Source of the DNA: Sinotaia quadrata
Lineage: Eukaryota > Mollusca > Gastropoda > Architaenioglossa > Viviparidae
NCBI GenBank assembly: GCA_028829895.1
Contig: CM054183.1
Location: 15,781,975 to 15,845,974 of the forward strand
Direction: 5' to 3'
DNA: 64,000 bases
The notes below the pieces were generated by a model. It was not told the DNA's origin and searched no databases. It was given only the letters and a program-made list of their open reading frames with translations. Shown one piece after another: positions 1-11,497 of this stretch (the first letter of the stretch is position 1; the number at the start of each line of letters is the position of its first letter). Both the position numbers and the translations under genes were made by a program.

Positions 1-280
1 CAAATGCGTTACCACAACAACAGATCTTAGACATCCAAAAATACTTGGAAACAGGGGTTAGAAGGTCATCTGGGCAAATCATGGACTTTGGGGAAACATC
101 ATGGTATTTCTGAAGGAACTCTAGCAAACGATAAATTGACTGCTGTCTCAGTGCCCTGTGTGTAGACTAATGGATTGTCCTTTAAATGGCGTTGTGGATA
201 CTTTTTAGTGTACCTTTTTTAACTGATCGACTTAGTGTTTTCATAATATCGATTCTGAAGGTTCCCCAACATTAAAACTA
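1..280. other. Unique AT-rich sequence, nothing recognised
   Basis: No array, no ATG-led frame of note and no transposon motif was seen here before the first minisatellite starts. Confidence 0.6.
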
Positions 281-936
281 TTTACTAGAGACGCCATAAG
301 AGAAATTGAGACTACTCTAGTATTACTAGAGTCTCCATAAGATAAATTAAGAATATACTAGTATTTACTATAGTCTCCATAAGATAAATGAAGAATATAC
401 TAGTATTTACTAGTCTCCATAAGATAAATTAAGAATATACTAGTATTTACTAGAGTCTCCATAAGATAAATTAAGAATATACCAGTATTTACTAGAGTCT
501 CCATAAGATAAATTAAGAATATACTAGTATTTACTAGAGTTCCATAAAAGAAAATGAGAATGCTCAGATATCTGCTAGGGTCTCGTAAAAGAAAATGAAA
601 ATAGTCTAGCATCTGCTAGAGTCTCGTAAAAGAAAATGAGAATAGTTTAGCATCTGCTAGAGTCTCGTAAAAGAAAATGAAAATAGTCTAGCATCTGCTA
701 GAGTCTCGTAAAAGAAAATGAAAATAGTCTAGCATCTGCTAGAGTCTCGTAAAAGAAAATGAGAATAGTCTAGCATCTGCTAGAGTCTCGTAAAAGAAAA
801 TGAAAATAGTCTAGCATCTGCTAGAGTCTCGTAAAAGAAAATGAGAATAGTCTAGCATCTGCTAGAGTCTCGTAAAAGAACACGAGAATAGTCTAGTTAA
901 CTCTAGTATTTATTAGTCTGCAGAAAAGAAACTGAG
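281..936. repeat. Two-phase minisatellite, 42-bp then 41-bp units
   Basis: From 331 to about 540 the landmark GTCTCCATAAG recurs every 42 bp (one 40-bp unit lacks AG). From about 541 the unit becomes GTCTCGTAAAAG and recurs every 41 bp up to about 905. Both forms share the TACTAG/TGCTAG junction, so they are diverged subfamilies of one array. The 42-bp half is open on the minus strand only because 42 is a multiple of three. I do not read it as a gene. Confidence 0.95.
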
Positions 937-1439
937 ATCCCTTTATTAAAACGCATTGCCACAAGCGTCACTTTACAAAAGAAAGATTTAATATCAATTC
1001 GCAAGAATTGTGTAAATGTTGCATAAATATCCATGCAAGAGCAACTGATCGACTTGTGCAGTCCCTTTATTCTAAAGTCGAGAGAGATACTTTTAACGAG
1101 AAGCTTGTGACGTTTCATTCCCAAGCAGCTGAAAAATACTAGTAAATGCTAGTCAAAACTTTACCAGCACTGCATTAATTTATTTTTTATGATTTTGGTA
1201 AGATGGTAGGTAGGTTGGTTGGTTTGGGGTTGGCTGGTTTCTTGGTAAAGGGAGGTAATTTGATTACACCTATATTGACTGGACTTTAAAAAAAAAAGCT
1301 TTATATCCTTCAGTAAATGTGTGTTCGGGTTGACTGTTTTCATGTGGGTACTAAAATTCTACCTAGCTACGGCTGAAGTTGACTCAGTCTTCCTAATAAT
1401 GTACAAGTTTCTTTATCTTGCACCGTGTCAATCTTAAAT
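937..1439. other. Unique sequence with a stray array remnant
   Basis: No coding signal. A short TACTAGTAAATGCTAGTC stretch near 1138-1156 resembles the unit junction of the preceding array. The 1198-1245 interval is rich in GGTTGG. Confidence 0.5.
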
Positions 1440-1688
1440 AAATGAATCAATCATTCAATCAGTCAATCAATCGTTTTCTTTTTATCCCGTGCTTTTCTAT
1501 TCCTCCTTATCAAGTCTCTCCTTTCTTCTGTATTCCTTCCCTCCCTCTGTATTTCTTTTCTGACTTGTTTCCATTTGCTGTCTTTCTTTCCTATGTTCTG
1601 CCCCCCCCCCCCCCACACACACACACGCACACTCTTTGTCTTCTTTGGTTTATTTCCGTCTTAGTTCCTTCCTTGTTCATATTTCTCA

Positions 1689-1730
<42 letters not shown>

Positions 1731-1735
1731 CCCCC
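1440..1735. repeat. Cluster of simple repeats: AATC, C14, CA, CT
   Basis: An imperfect AATC tract lies at 1440-1473, a run of 14 C at 1601-1614 followed by CA to 1632, and a CT tract at 1690-1730 ending in seven C. The long plus-strand open frame across the cluster is Pro/Ser/His low-complexity translation, not a protein gene. Confidence 0.9.
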
Positions 1736-1988
1736 CCTTTCTACACGTCCGATCAAACATTAAATGAAAATTTCACTTATTATTAGTAAATCGGTTAAAT
1801 CATTCAGGGTGTGTAATCCAGCAGTTTATTCTGTTCAGCTCCCTAGCCTTCTTCACTCAGTACGTCAATAAGTAAATCAAGTAATAATGCATTCTATCTA
1901 ACGGTTATTCTTCTCGTTTCCAACCAACATTCAGTCACTCAGCCTGTCAATGACTTTTTTTTCTTACCAATTCCTCATTTAATTCATT

Positions 1989-1990
<2 letters not shown>

Positions 1991-2064
<74 letters not shown>
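1991..2064. repeat. (TC)37 microsatellite
   Basis: An uninterrupted TC dinucleotide tract of 74 bp, the purest pyrimidine tract in the window. Confidence 0.97.
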
Positions 2065-2067
<3 letters not shown>

Positions 2068-2259
2068 ATTGTTTTGTGTCAAAGCCGAATTATTATGTAA
2101 GGATTTCAGTAAAAACAGACAAAATAAATTACTTTTTTATTGAAAATTATTTTAAAACACAGTATTACACAATATTATTGTCACTGCGTGTCTTGAGTAT
2201 GAGCAGACAGCGAAAAATAAACCATGCAGCTTTGTTCTCTGACTCTTTCGTTTGAACAT

Positions 2260-2610
2260 ACTTGTACCTGCCCACGTAAACACACACGTTTTCATACAAA
2301 CATACAGAGATGCACATGCATTTATCTGGTGAAGGCAATCACACACTCTGATATTCACATGCACACTGATACACATACATGTTATTGCACACGCCATCAC
2401 ACATGCTTGCATACAAACACGCACGGATCACAATCATTTACCTTCGCACGCAATCACACACGCTGATACTCGCATGCACACAGATACACATACCTGTACC
2501 TGCGCACGTAATCATATATATGTACTTTCACACAATCACGCACAGATGCACAATCGTGTACCTGCACACTCATATCACACACGGTCATATTCACACAGAG
2601 AGATGCACCG
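2260..2610. repeat. Cryptic CA-rich degenerate repeat
   Basis: CA-rich sequence with diverged longer units: the stretch at 2341-2380 (TGATATTCACATGCACA) recurs at 2456-2495 as TGATACTCGCATGCACA, about 116 bp apart. This explains the His/Thr/Cys-rich open frames on both strands. Confidence 0.75.
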
Positions 2611-2842
2611 TGCATATCCAAGCAGGAAATAATAACAGTAAGAACATTTATCTTAGTAAAGATGATAACAAAGAAGCTTGTTATTGTTGTTTTGTTATTT
2701 TTTTAAAATGTTATCATCGTGTGGAGGTAGAGAGTATAAAGAAGGACATCTAAGGCTGTCATGGGAGTGAGTGGTTTCCACCTTTAATTTCTTCCGATCA
2801 AAATTGTTTTATAAAAATAGTTTCTTCAACTGTACTTATCTC

Positions 2843-3076
2843 TTAATTCATATCTTCAACAGCAGTCCGAGGTAAAAGCGATAGTTCACAGTCCAGGTAA
2901 CTCGTGCGGGCAACACCAGCCATATGCAATCTAGGTGTAGTCGTGGACGTGACGTAATCCCACCACACGGCCAAGTATCTAGACGCACGTTTCAAGATAA
3001 ACATCAATAGAATTCTTCCACCTCTCCAAGATTGTACAATCAAAGCGCTGGAAAGTTCCACATCTGGCAACGCCAT
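2843..3076 (-). CDS. Unrecognised 77-residue ATG-led ORF, doubtful
   Basis: Starts at ATG on the minus strand and runs 77 codons to a TAA. It is one of few open frames here with balanced composition and no tandem repeat. It has a basic patch with several aromatic residues in the middle, but I recognise no domain. The start context is weak and no splice or polyadenylation signal clearly frames it. It could be chance, or an exon or transposon fragment. Confidence 0.18.
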   Translation of the reverse strand: MALPDVELSSALIVQSWRGGRILLMFILKRASRYLAVWWDYVTSTTTPRLHMAGVARTSYLDCELSLLPRTAVEDMN

Positions 3077-3084
3077 TGAAACAC

Positions 3085-3734
3085 CAGGTGAGCGCTATGT
3101 TTCGTAATGCCCGATACCATTTCCGGTAGTTTTCGTGGACACGTTTTCCTAGCAAGCCGATCGGGGCTTGAGAATTTTTGTTATTTCTTAGTTGTTTGTC
3201 GAAGTTGATGTGGTTGTTGATGGTTTTTATTGTTCTTGCTTATTTATTTTATATGCTGTTGAAAGGTGGGGGGGTTGTGTACATGTGCATGCATGTGTAT
3301 ATGCGAATTGTGTGCGTGTGTGTATGTGTGCATGTGCGTTTCTTAACACGTTTGCTATTTAAAAAAAAAAAAGAAATTAACGACCGCGGGTAAAAATAAT
3401 AATGAAAAATATTTAAAATATCCGAAAAATTCTTAGGTATGGTTAATTAACGAGTAATAAAAATAGGGGGTGGAGGGCTCAACTTTGTAGGAAGATCATG
3501 CTCGGTTGGCTTGGTGATTTTTCTGGTACATGTAACTGCTTTTTGTTGTGTTCCGGGTACATGTGTCATCTTGATTATTACATTGTGATGTGATGAATTA
3601 TATTCAAAATATACTGTTCTTTATATTGGCTTCTGTGAGACAGAAAATGCAAACTAATACACAAAATATTTTTTTCAAAATATAAATTTGAATCACTGAA
3701 CGACATTCTTTGATGCTATAGCTTTAATTGTGAA
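3085..3734. other. Unique sequence with GT-rich patch and A run
   Basis: GT-rich from 3285 to 3345 and a 13-A run near 3361. No gene signal. Confidence 0.6.
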
Positions 3735-3784
3735 GCCATTCCGAATTTTGCCATTCCAAATTTTGCCATTCCGAATTTTGCCAT
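3735..3784. repeat. 15-bp direct repeat, three copies
   Basis: CCATTCCGAATTTTG occurs three times in tandem, the middle copy with A in place of G. Confidence 0.9.
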
Positions 3785-3911
3785 GTAGAAAACCGTGTTC
3801 TAAATTTCAGACAGTCGACTTTGATCTCGACTAAGGATTAAGGGTTCAAAAGCGGTTGTCGAGTAGAAACAGTCGCATAGCCAGACGCTCGAGAACGGCT
3901 AAGTGTGGCTA

Positions 3912-4199
3912 ATGAGCGAGTGTATAACTATTGAATCTGTTGAGGGACAATCTGAGGGACTTTTTGTAAACTTAGTTGAGTTCGTTCGTCTTGTGTTTAG
4001 CGACATTCCAACCATGCCCATTCGCAATTTTCACCTTCCAGATTCCGGCCATCCTACCAGTGGAATGTTAGTTAAACTTTCACCTTCCAAGTTAGCGTCC
4101 GGCCATCCTACCAGTGGAATGTTAGTTAAACTTTCACGTTCCAGGTTAGCGTCTAGCCATCCTACCAATGGAGTACTAGTGACAATATATATAAAATAA
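3912..4199 (+). CDS. 95-residue ORF carrying an 18-residue repeat, doubtful
   Basis: The ATG at 3912 opens 95 codons to TAA. The first ~43 residues are non-repetitive and slightly acidic (VEGQSEGLFVNLVEF). The remainder translates the 54-bp array below as near 2.7 copies of SGHPTSGMLVKLSxSxLA. Fifty-four is divisible by three, so the frame stays open automatically. It is either a short repeat-bearing peptide or an array with a chance frame. No homologue is recognised. Confidence 0.15.
   Translation: MSECITIESVEGQSEGLFVNLVEFVRLVFSDIPTMPIRNFHLPDSGHPTSGMLVKLSPSKLASGHPTSGMLVKLSRSRLASSHPTNGVLVTIYIK
4029..4172. repeat. 54-bp minisatellite, ~2.7 copies
   Basis: CCGGCCATCCTACCAGTGG recurs with 54-bp spacing at about 4045 and 4099, with a diverged third copy (CTAGCCATCCTACCAATGG) from about 4153. 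Confidence 0.9.
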
Positions 4200-4255
4200 A
4201 AATATTCCTATTAAAAATGTTGTAAACGAAATGTTTTTTGTTTGTTTCATTTATA

Positions 4256-4323
4256 TTTTGTGTATGCTTGTGTGTTGTGCGTGTTTGTGCGCGCGCGTGT
4301 ATGTGTGTGAGAGAGAGAGAGAG
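4256..4323. repeat. GT/GCGC/GA compound microsatellite
   Basis: GT-rich sequence with GCGCGCG followed by GA dinucleotides ending at 4323. Confidence 0.85.
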
Positions 4324-6307
4324 TGGTTTTTATATTTTATTTAAGGCCTACGTTTAATGATTGACTGCCAGAGTGAACTAGTGAACACACAAATTAAAAA
4401 TACTGTACACCATTTATGTTGAGGATAGAAGTACAAACAAGATAAAAACAAATCACACATACAAAACCCCACTAAACAGTTAAACATAAGGTCAATGTCA
4501 ACTTATCGAACAGTACAGTGCTGCTCCGCAAAACACGAACACTTTTGACAATAGGCTAAAGTTGTTTGCCTTGAACACTCTCATTATTTGGACTCAGAAT
4601 TGGTACAATAAAAAAATCAAATTAAATTTACACAGTTAAAAGCTATTATGTTTTCCATTTGCTTACGACACACAGACTACAGATTTTATTTCACTGAAAG
4701 GCTTTGAAAGCAATGAGGAGAAGAAATATGGTAATTAAACATTAACCATTCTCTGCTGGTGAAATGCTCTTTGACAATAAATAAATTGATGTCTATTTTT
4801 AATACTTGTTCACAAAATCTCTCGATATAAATTATCAATATAGATAATCGGCACTTACACGCATGCGCGTAGCCGCGCAGTTGCCTTCACACCAATCGTT
4901 CACATACCACAAGGTTCACTTGAACCTATTTTTAGAAACGATTAGCTCCTTATCATTTCGAGTCTGATGAAGCTGAAAATGAAAGCGATTCAGGATACAT
5001 TCGGACTCGTTGACAACACGGGTTGTAAGTCAGTTTCAATGAAAGCAGACGATAGATTTATCTAGTCCAGCATCAGTCATCATTAACCTCTCTGATTAAA
5101 CTATGATATTTGAATGCTAGGTAAATAGATCTATAACTTAGTATGTAGTATACAGTTAGTATGTAGTCTAGACAGTTCCGACTACAGAATAACTGCTAAC
5201 TTTCGCTATATAAACTAGGGACCTGCGAAGCTTGGATATTTGATTCGAAACGAATCACAAGAAGTATTCGATTCGGAAGTTTTCCAATCGAGCGGCTCAC
5301 TAAAAGTGCGCACGAAACGCCCCACAACCACTTTCACAGCAGTTGCAAGATACGCTGAAGAATGTTCTCCCATTACTCAAACCAACAATTTAGAATTCCT
5401 TTAAGATCACGTGATTCGAACGTTTTCGCGTTGTCGAGCAAAAACGGCCAAAATACCTGGTTTCCTTTAAAGTTTTAATAGGTACAGTTATTTTACAAAT
5501 GAAATTTTTTTCAATTGTTTGTTCTTAATTGGTTACAGGGTTGAATAAAAAATGGATTTGTAAGGGTTTTAAGAAAACAATTCTTACACTTTAAGACGAG
5601 ACCACAAATGTTCACTGACCGTATCACTTCTCGTCTCCGGCCAAATGTTTTTAAAATTAAAACAGAGAAAAAGAAATTAAAAAATTCTAAATTGAAAAAG
5701 TGTTAGTTGTATGATAATCTCTACTTAGTTTGAATTGTTTGCTGTTGGAAGTTTGTTGTGTCTTTTATTGACCATTATTTGTCGTGTTATTTTTTTCTTT
5801 TTACGTCTTTTGAAACGATCGTTGATTGTACAGTAAAAACCACCCTGCTACCACACACACACCTTGGATATTTTATATAGCAACTCATGCACTTCCTAAA
5901 CCACCCTAACTTCTTTTCCAATTTCTGTTATATATTAAGAAACTAACTGACAAATTCTGGTACAGGAATAAAATGCAGAATCATAATACTTTACGAGAAA
6001 GGCAAGTACAGAATTTTATGTCCCATACAGATCTTGTACCATATTTCAAAGTTACAGATAACACTAAATCGTTTTCTTTTCAGCTTGAGCAGTCTTTCAA
6101 ATAATTTTCATTCAGCTTACTGACTTTTTTACTTTTACCCTGAAACTCGTTTCTTTGCACAACATACAACAAAACTGTTGTTCTCAGGCGTTCATCTTGA
6201 TTGCTAGGAGCTTTTGACAAGACCAACCTTGACATTCTGTCCTGCATAAGGCGCACGTCACACGTCACGTCACACCATCAGTGACAGAATACCGAAGTTA
6301 TCTGTAA
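4324..6307. other. Unique AT-rich sequence with possible hAT-like end
   Basis: No gene recognised. At 5217-5285 the sequence GATTCGAAACGAATC with TATTCGATTCG resembles the GATTCG-rich ends of some hAT transposons. A second end was not found, so this is tentative. Confidence 0.4.
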
Positions 6308-6634
6308 ATGGCAAATATTTTAACCCGGCCCAACTCTCTTTTGGTTTTTCGCAGGAGTGTGCTCTTAGACCAGTATTGCATATCAAATATCGTGAGTCGC
6401 CATCCACGATCACACGAGCTGCATGCCGGCGACCTTGAAATATTCAAGTCCAGCCATCTGGAGGAAATCGACACTACAATCCAAACGATATCGGAGTGCA
6501 TTTCTGACGTAGGTCATGAAACAAGCTACAGACGATCGATGATAAAACCTGAAACCAAACTGATTATATCGAAGCAAATATCAAATAACGGGCCCTTTTC
6601 CACAGGCAATTATCATCAATGGCATATTCTTTGA
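6308..6634 (+). CDS. Unrecognised 108-residue ATG-led ORF, doubtful
   Basis: The ATG at 6308 (G at +4, weak -3) opens 108 codons of mixed composition to TGA, with no tandem repeat inside. Ser, Ile and His are frequent, there is no signal peptide or membrane segment, and I recognise no motif. The antisense strand is also partly open, which weakens the coding case. It may be a chance frame or part of a decayed mobile element. Confidence 0.18.
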   Translation: MANILTRPNSLLVFRRSVLLDQYCISNIVSRHPRSHELHAGDLEIFKSSHLEEIDTTIQTISECISDVGHETSYRRSMIKPETKLIISKQISNNGPFSTGNYHQWHIL

Positions 6635-7317
6635 CTGAAGCCAGCCATTGAGAATTACGGGCGTTTGCGTTTGATAGCGTTTATTACATCAAGATGGCAG
6701 GAACACGTAGAGTTGAGGTTCCATAGACCATCTGCTCGCAATGTCAGAAACACCTGAAGATGAGGTTCATAGAATCATACATCATCTGTTCGCACACGTC
6801 TCTAACTTGAAGACTCAGACCTTTCTTGTGCTCCTTACTGAGGCCAAAATTTGATTACTGCAATTTACTTTCATCTGGTTCATTATCATGCTTCTTATCG
6901 AAAATTTAAAGTTTTCAAGAATGCAGTGCATCTCATACTGATGAACCCATACAACTCGGTTAAGACAAAGTGGCATACCTCTCTTTCTCAAACGAGTGTT
7001 GTTATTTTTGTAACATATATGTAGGCCAAGACTGTAATCAACTGATTCCTTGACGTGTTGATTAACTGAGCCGACGTACTACTATGAGAATATTGAAAAC
7101 AAATAATGGCATCTAAACATGTTCTTTTCTCCCTCTTGCATTCTGACGTCGTTCTCCTCACGTCATAGACAATACGTCATAATAAAGGGGCGGAACAATT
7201 TTCAGATTTTTTTGTTGTGTTCAGCTAAAAGGAATATTAGCAGAGAACAGAATGGAATAGAGGAAACTTGTTGTCAAGTCAACAGTGGTGCCCCAACGGT
7301 CGACAAGATTAAGGGAT
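6635..7317. other. Unique sequence, nothing recognised
   Basis: Two loosely similar stretches (AGAGTTGAGGTTCCATAGACC and AGATGAGGTTCATAGAATC, 6710-6780) may be an old duplication. Otherwise nothing is evident. Confidence 0.4.
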
Positions 7318-7436
<119 letters not shown>

Positions 7437-8004
7437 AAAAAGGAAGTGCATACTTATTTTTAAGTAGTCAGTGCACCTGTTTAAGTAAAATCTAATTCAG
7501 AAGTCTAAAATAATGTATATACGAATACGTTTTATTGTGACAAAGGCAGTAAACTACCTGACGTAACAGTAGATGACCACATTTGTTTAGTATGAACAAA
7601 TCTTTTAGAGATTTGTAGGAAAGTTTAATTGTCGAGTTTGGTTGCTAATTTTGTTAAAAAGTTAATTTAATTTAAGTTAATTTTTAAAAAGTTAATTTAA
7701 TCATATATGTTGTGGAGATTTTTTTAAATTAAAAAATAGAGGTATCTTGAAGTAGTTAATCTTTACAAGTTGCATGTCTGCACCACTGAAGTGTCATGAC
7801 GTCATTGTGCCTTTAGTACAGTGCTTTAAGCACTCAGAGTTAGTCAGAAAATTCAATACAACCTCATCTTATGAACTCCAGGGTACAAGCACTGGATCTC
7901 CTCAATGTTGTGCTTCGGTACTGCCTTCAGCCCGAGTTCCTGTGTGCTGGTCTGTGAAACGATTTGTGCATTCTGCATCTCAACTCTTGTGACCTGCATC
8001 CTGT
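7437..8004. other. Unique AT-rich sequence
   Basis: Contains a local near-duplication of AAAAAGTTAATTTAAT at 7656-7700. No gene signal. Confidence 0.5.
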
Positions 8005-8171
8005 CGCAGGGTTTCTGGTCAGCGATCTATACTTTTTAGTTGTTTCTTGTTGTTAGTGACAGGTTTCTGGTCAGCGACCTATATTATTAGTTGTTTCTTG
8101 TTGTTAGTGACAGGTTTCTGGTCAGCGACCTATATTATTAGTTGTTTCTTGTTGTTAGTGACAGGTTTTCT
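8005..8171. repeat. 51-bp minisatellite, ~3 copies
   Basis: TAGTTGTTTCTTGTTGTTAG starts at 8037, 8088 and 8139, exactly 51 bp apart, with a partial leading copy from 8005. Confidence 0.95.
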
Positions 8172-8923
8172 CCACGTAGAATGCAGTGCTGTTGAAGAAC
8201 CAAAGTCACACTACACATATTATATATACACTTACAAAATAAGCTAGCTGGTTTCTTGTTCTTCTCAATTTTTTTTTCATTTATCCTCTTTATATGAAAG
8301 AGGTGTGCGTTTGTCAAAATAATAAGAGTCGTCTGCTCCTCTTGCTTACAATTTGGAAAATGTAATTCCTCTGTTTGAAAGTGGTCATATACATTTTCTT
8401 AAAACCTTATTTATGACTTGTACGGATACTGATGTCTTATTATTCAGCCTTTTCCCACGACTTCTGCTGACTGTCGGGAGATGGGGCTGGTGGCGAGTGG
8501 TGTCTTCAAGCAAATAACATACTTTAATAAATGGTGTGCATATCGGTGTGACAGGCTGGTAAAAGTTTACTATTCTTTTTTTTAAAATCTGGCGGGCTAT
8601 GTAGACAGCCCCCGTTCCTCTCGCCACCCCACCGGACGTTTTTGTTTCAAAGGACTAACGTGCCTTTCAGTTTGTCTGTCACGGATGTGTATTCTTTGAT
8701 CTCAGCAGGTGTTGAAGGAATGGGGTGGGGGTGGGGGTTGTAACTAACAATTCATTTTCGGAACTACCCACCTCGTCTTACTAGTCCAGGCAGCTGTTCG
8801 CATTGTCTCGAACTTATATCCCACCCACCCCCCAATTCGAGGTGAATCTGACACTTGTAAAACGAGTGATGGCCATGACTGACTCACAGGCGAGCATTAC
8901 CCAAGACTTCTCAGGGACATAGC
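8172..8923. other. Unique sequence with G-rich stretch
   Basis: A G-rich interval (8722-8737) and a nearby C-rich interval (8819-8833) are the only structure seen. A minus-strand open frame at 8385-8627 shows no recognisable motif. Confidence 0.5.
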
Positions 8924-8979
8924 ACTAGCCGAGACCTCTAGACTAGTGCTTACTAGCCGAGACCTCTAGACTAGTGCTT
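8924..8979. repeat. 28-bp exact duplication
   Basis: ACTAGCCGAGACCTCTAGAC and the following eight bases occur twice head to tail (8924-8951, 8952-8979). Confidence 0.95.
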
Positions 8980-9810
8980 CTCAGTGTGGTGGTCAGGGAA
9001 CAAAAAGAAATTTGATACATAGTTTGCACTTATAAACACAAACAACTTGAAACTCAATTGGCAAACGGCTCCACGCGCATGCGCATGCACGGCCCACTTA
9101 ATAGGTATTTGCGAACAAGCTTCTAGTGTTGCCTGTATAATGAATGCTTTGTCATTAACTCTTGAGTTTTTAAAATTAGTCTACAGTTACAAATTTAAAT
9201 AACAGACACTTCTGAAATCTGGTGATTTTTAGCAAATTAATTTAGAGTTTTGAAAATTATATCACTAGTGATTTTCAAAGAAATAACCTGTTAGAGATTT
9301 TAGTGATCTTGTAATTTTGAAATCGTTTCCGTGGTCAGAAATTAAACCCCTTTCATGGACCATCTGTTGTCAAATCAGAGTAAGTCAGTATTAATTATAA
9401 CACAAAATAATAACAGTCATTAATGCAATTGAATTTTTGTAAAATTAGATACTTCAAACTATGACACCTAGGTTCAGTTTATACTTTTACCCAACTATGA
9501 AATGATAAATAATAATAAAATAGTGTGCTGGACATAATGTAAATATACCAAATGTAAATAAATAGGGATAATTTTCAAAATTTTAGATTGTTTTTACTTT
9601 AAAATTAATATATATGACTCGTTCTCACAAACCTGGACAAAGTCTCTGAGCCGGGTGAGGGCAAAGGTGGAAAAATAGAAAAATGGTCAATTGCTTTTCA
9701 GAATGTTACTTTTCAGAATGTTACTTTTTTAATATTTTGTGTAATTAAATTATTCATCGTGACGGTACGAGACCCGGCCGCCTAACTTTCTTCCATCTTT
9801 TATAATTTAG
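8980..9810. other. Unique AT-rich sequence
   Basis: Contains the alternating CGCGCATGCGCATGC stretch near 9074-9088. No gene recognised. Confidence 0.5.
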
Positions 9811-10089
9811 ATTATGGGACCTCCTATCAAACTCCCGAAAGCAGATACTCTAGATAACCATTATCTCCCCTCTCACGCGAAGGCTTTGGGGATCCTATTC
9901 AACCTGGGTGGTCTGGGGTGGGTGGGTCAAGTTGTAATAATTCGCCATATATTTAGTCTGATTGACCACGTGACTGTGTTCGCGACGAGAATACCCCCAA
10001 AGTCTCAGTCCAGACAGACGCCGGCATGGCTACATTACCCGGAACCCTCTCCCAGAGCACAACTTGTTACGAAGGTTTTGCGGAGAAAG
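9811..10089 (+). CDS. Candidate internal exon, product unknown
   Basis: The segment is preceded by a pyrimidine-rich stretch ending in TATAATTTAG, a good acceptor, and followed by GAGAAAG|GTCAGT, a good donor. Between them one frame is open for 93 codons, with an ATG at 9814, and both boundaries fall in phase 0. Composition is more balanced and GC-richer than the flanks, and no repeat is present. The translation starts IMGPPIKLPKADTLDNHYLP and has a hydrophobic centre (GILFNLGGLGWVGQVVII). I recognise no family. The frame stays open past the donor to a TAA at 10123-10125, so a chance frame cannot be excluded. Confidence 0.3.
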
Positions 10090-10427
10090 GTCAGTCAGGT
10101 GGAACTTAATTTAAATCATGTATAAGTAGTTGTGATTATAATTATGTTAGTGTCTATTAACTGTATTTGTTTAGATATATATATGTTTGTTACATTAATT
10201 TGTCCTTTTCTATTCTCATCTTTATTCACTTATCATCTTTCTTTCCCCATTTCTCTGTGTATGGGTGATGTGTGTTTGGTGCGACAAGAACTACTCTATT
10301 GTTCATCAGTTACCTAGGGAATGCCATTTTATGTGTTGTAGAATCGCCATTTTATCTACCACATATGCCTTCAGCAATCCGCTGGTATTCCTTCTGCCGT
10401 CTTGCATCTCCATGAGTCCGATTGCTT
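10090..10427. other. Unique sequence
   Basis: T-rich stretch at 10180-10260. No independent feature seen. Confidence 0.4.
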
Positions 10428-10590
10428 CAGGCCATGGCTGACAACATTCTCTTAACAGATATAAAGTCTACAGCCTGCACATCAGGTCATGGCCGACAAC
10501 ATTCTCTTAACAGATATAAAGTCTACAGCCTTCACATCAGGTCATGGCCGACAACATTCTCTTAACAAACATAAAGCCTACAGCCTGCAC
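10428..10590. repeat. 55-bp minisatellite, 3 copies
   Basis: CAGGTCATGGCCGACAACAT (first copy CAGGCCATGGCTG) starts at 10428, 10483 and 10538. Confidence 0.95.
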
Positions 10591-11330
10591 CCCAGATCTA
10601 GCTGACAGATCGACGCGAGAATCGCCCATCGCCAGCCAAAGTGGTCACAGCTTGCCGAGTCCGGAGAGACAAATATGTGTAAACTCTTTTCAACTGCAAA
10701 GTGAACACTGACAGATTAATGAACACTTATTGTACGTTGCATTACTGTGATTCAATCATTCAATCCCATAGTTCTCTCATGCCGCCATTACTTTTTCTTA
10801 TACAGTTTTTCTGTTATCCCTAAGCTTACGAGCTTTTAAATATTATCTTTGTCAGGTGGGGATTGGGGTGGGGGGTCTCCTTGTAGCCCTTTTTTAATTG
10901 TAATGTTTTGAATATTATTTAAGTTATCAAATACTTCTGACAACAGATACTACTGAAATGTGGGCGGACGTGTGGTTGGCCACGTTAGGGTTTTAAGCCT
11001 TTCTGTAACACTTTAAAAAAAATAAAAACTACGTTACAACCGTCAATCTAATATTTTTTTCTTAAAGACATACATGCACTCTATGTTTGCTAGAATCTTT
11101 AATTTAATAACAGATCTGTTATTTTTTGTCATACATTGTCTCTAAGTTCGACACATTTACCCTAGCACCTTTGACCTTGATCCTGTAGCTCTTAAAATTT
11201 GACTTGCAGCGTATGCACTTCTTTCTGTCATGACTTGCGAAACACAAATTTTCCGACTAACCAATCATAATGCAGAAATTAAGTGAATGCCTAAACACGC
11301 CAAAAGGGGAGATGGTCAGTCTTCCAGTTA
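10591..11330. other. Unique AT-rich sequence
   Basis: A G-rich stretch (10854-10876) and nothing else recognisable. Confidence 0.5.
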
Positions 11331-11497
11331 TGGAACGAAGCCATTTATAACAGATTTATCATTCAATCTTTTGCTTAATGGAACGAAGCCATTTATAACA
11401 GATTTATCACTCAATCTTCCTTTAGTGGAACGAAGCCATTTTTACATATACACCACTCATTTAGTGGAACAAAGCCATTTATAATAGATATATCAGT
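11331..11497. repeat. 48-bp minisatellite, ~3.5 copies
   Basis: TGGAACGAAGCCATTTATAA starts at 11331, 11379, 11426 and 11465. The third unit has a ~9-bp deletion. Confidence 0.93.

Noticed and set aside
8924..9370. hAT element starting near AGTGCTTCTCAGTGTGGTGG
   Set aside because: Weak resemblance only, no matching inverted end, and the start lies in a local 28-bp duplication.
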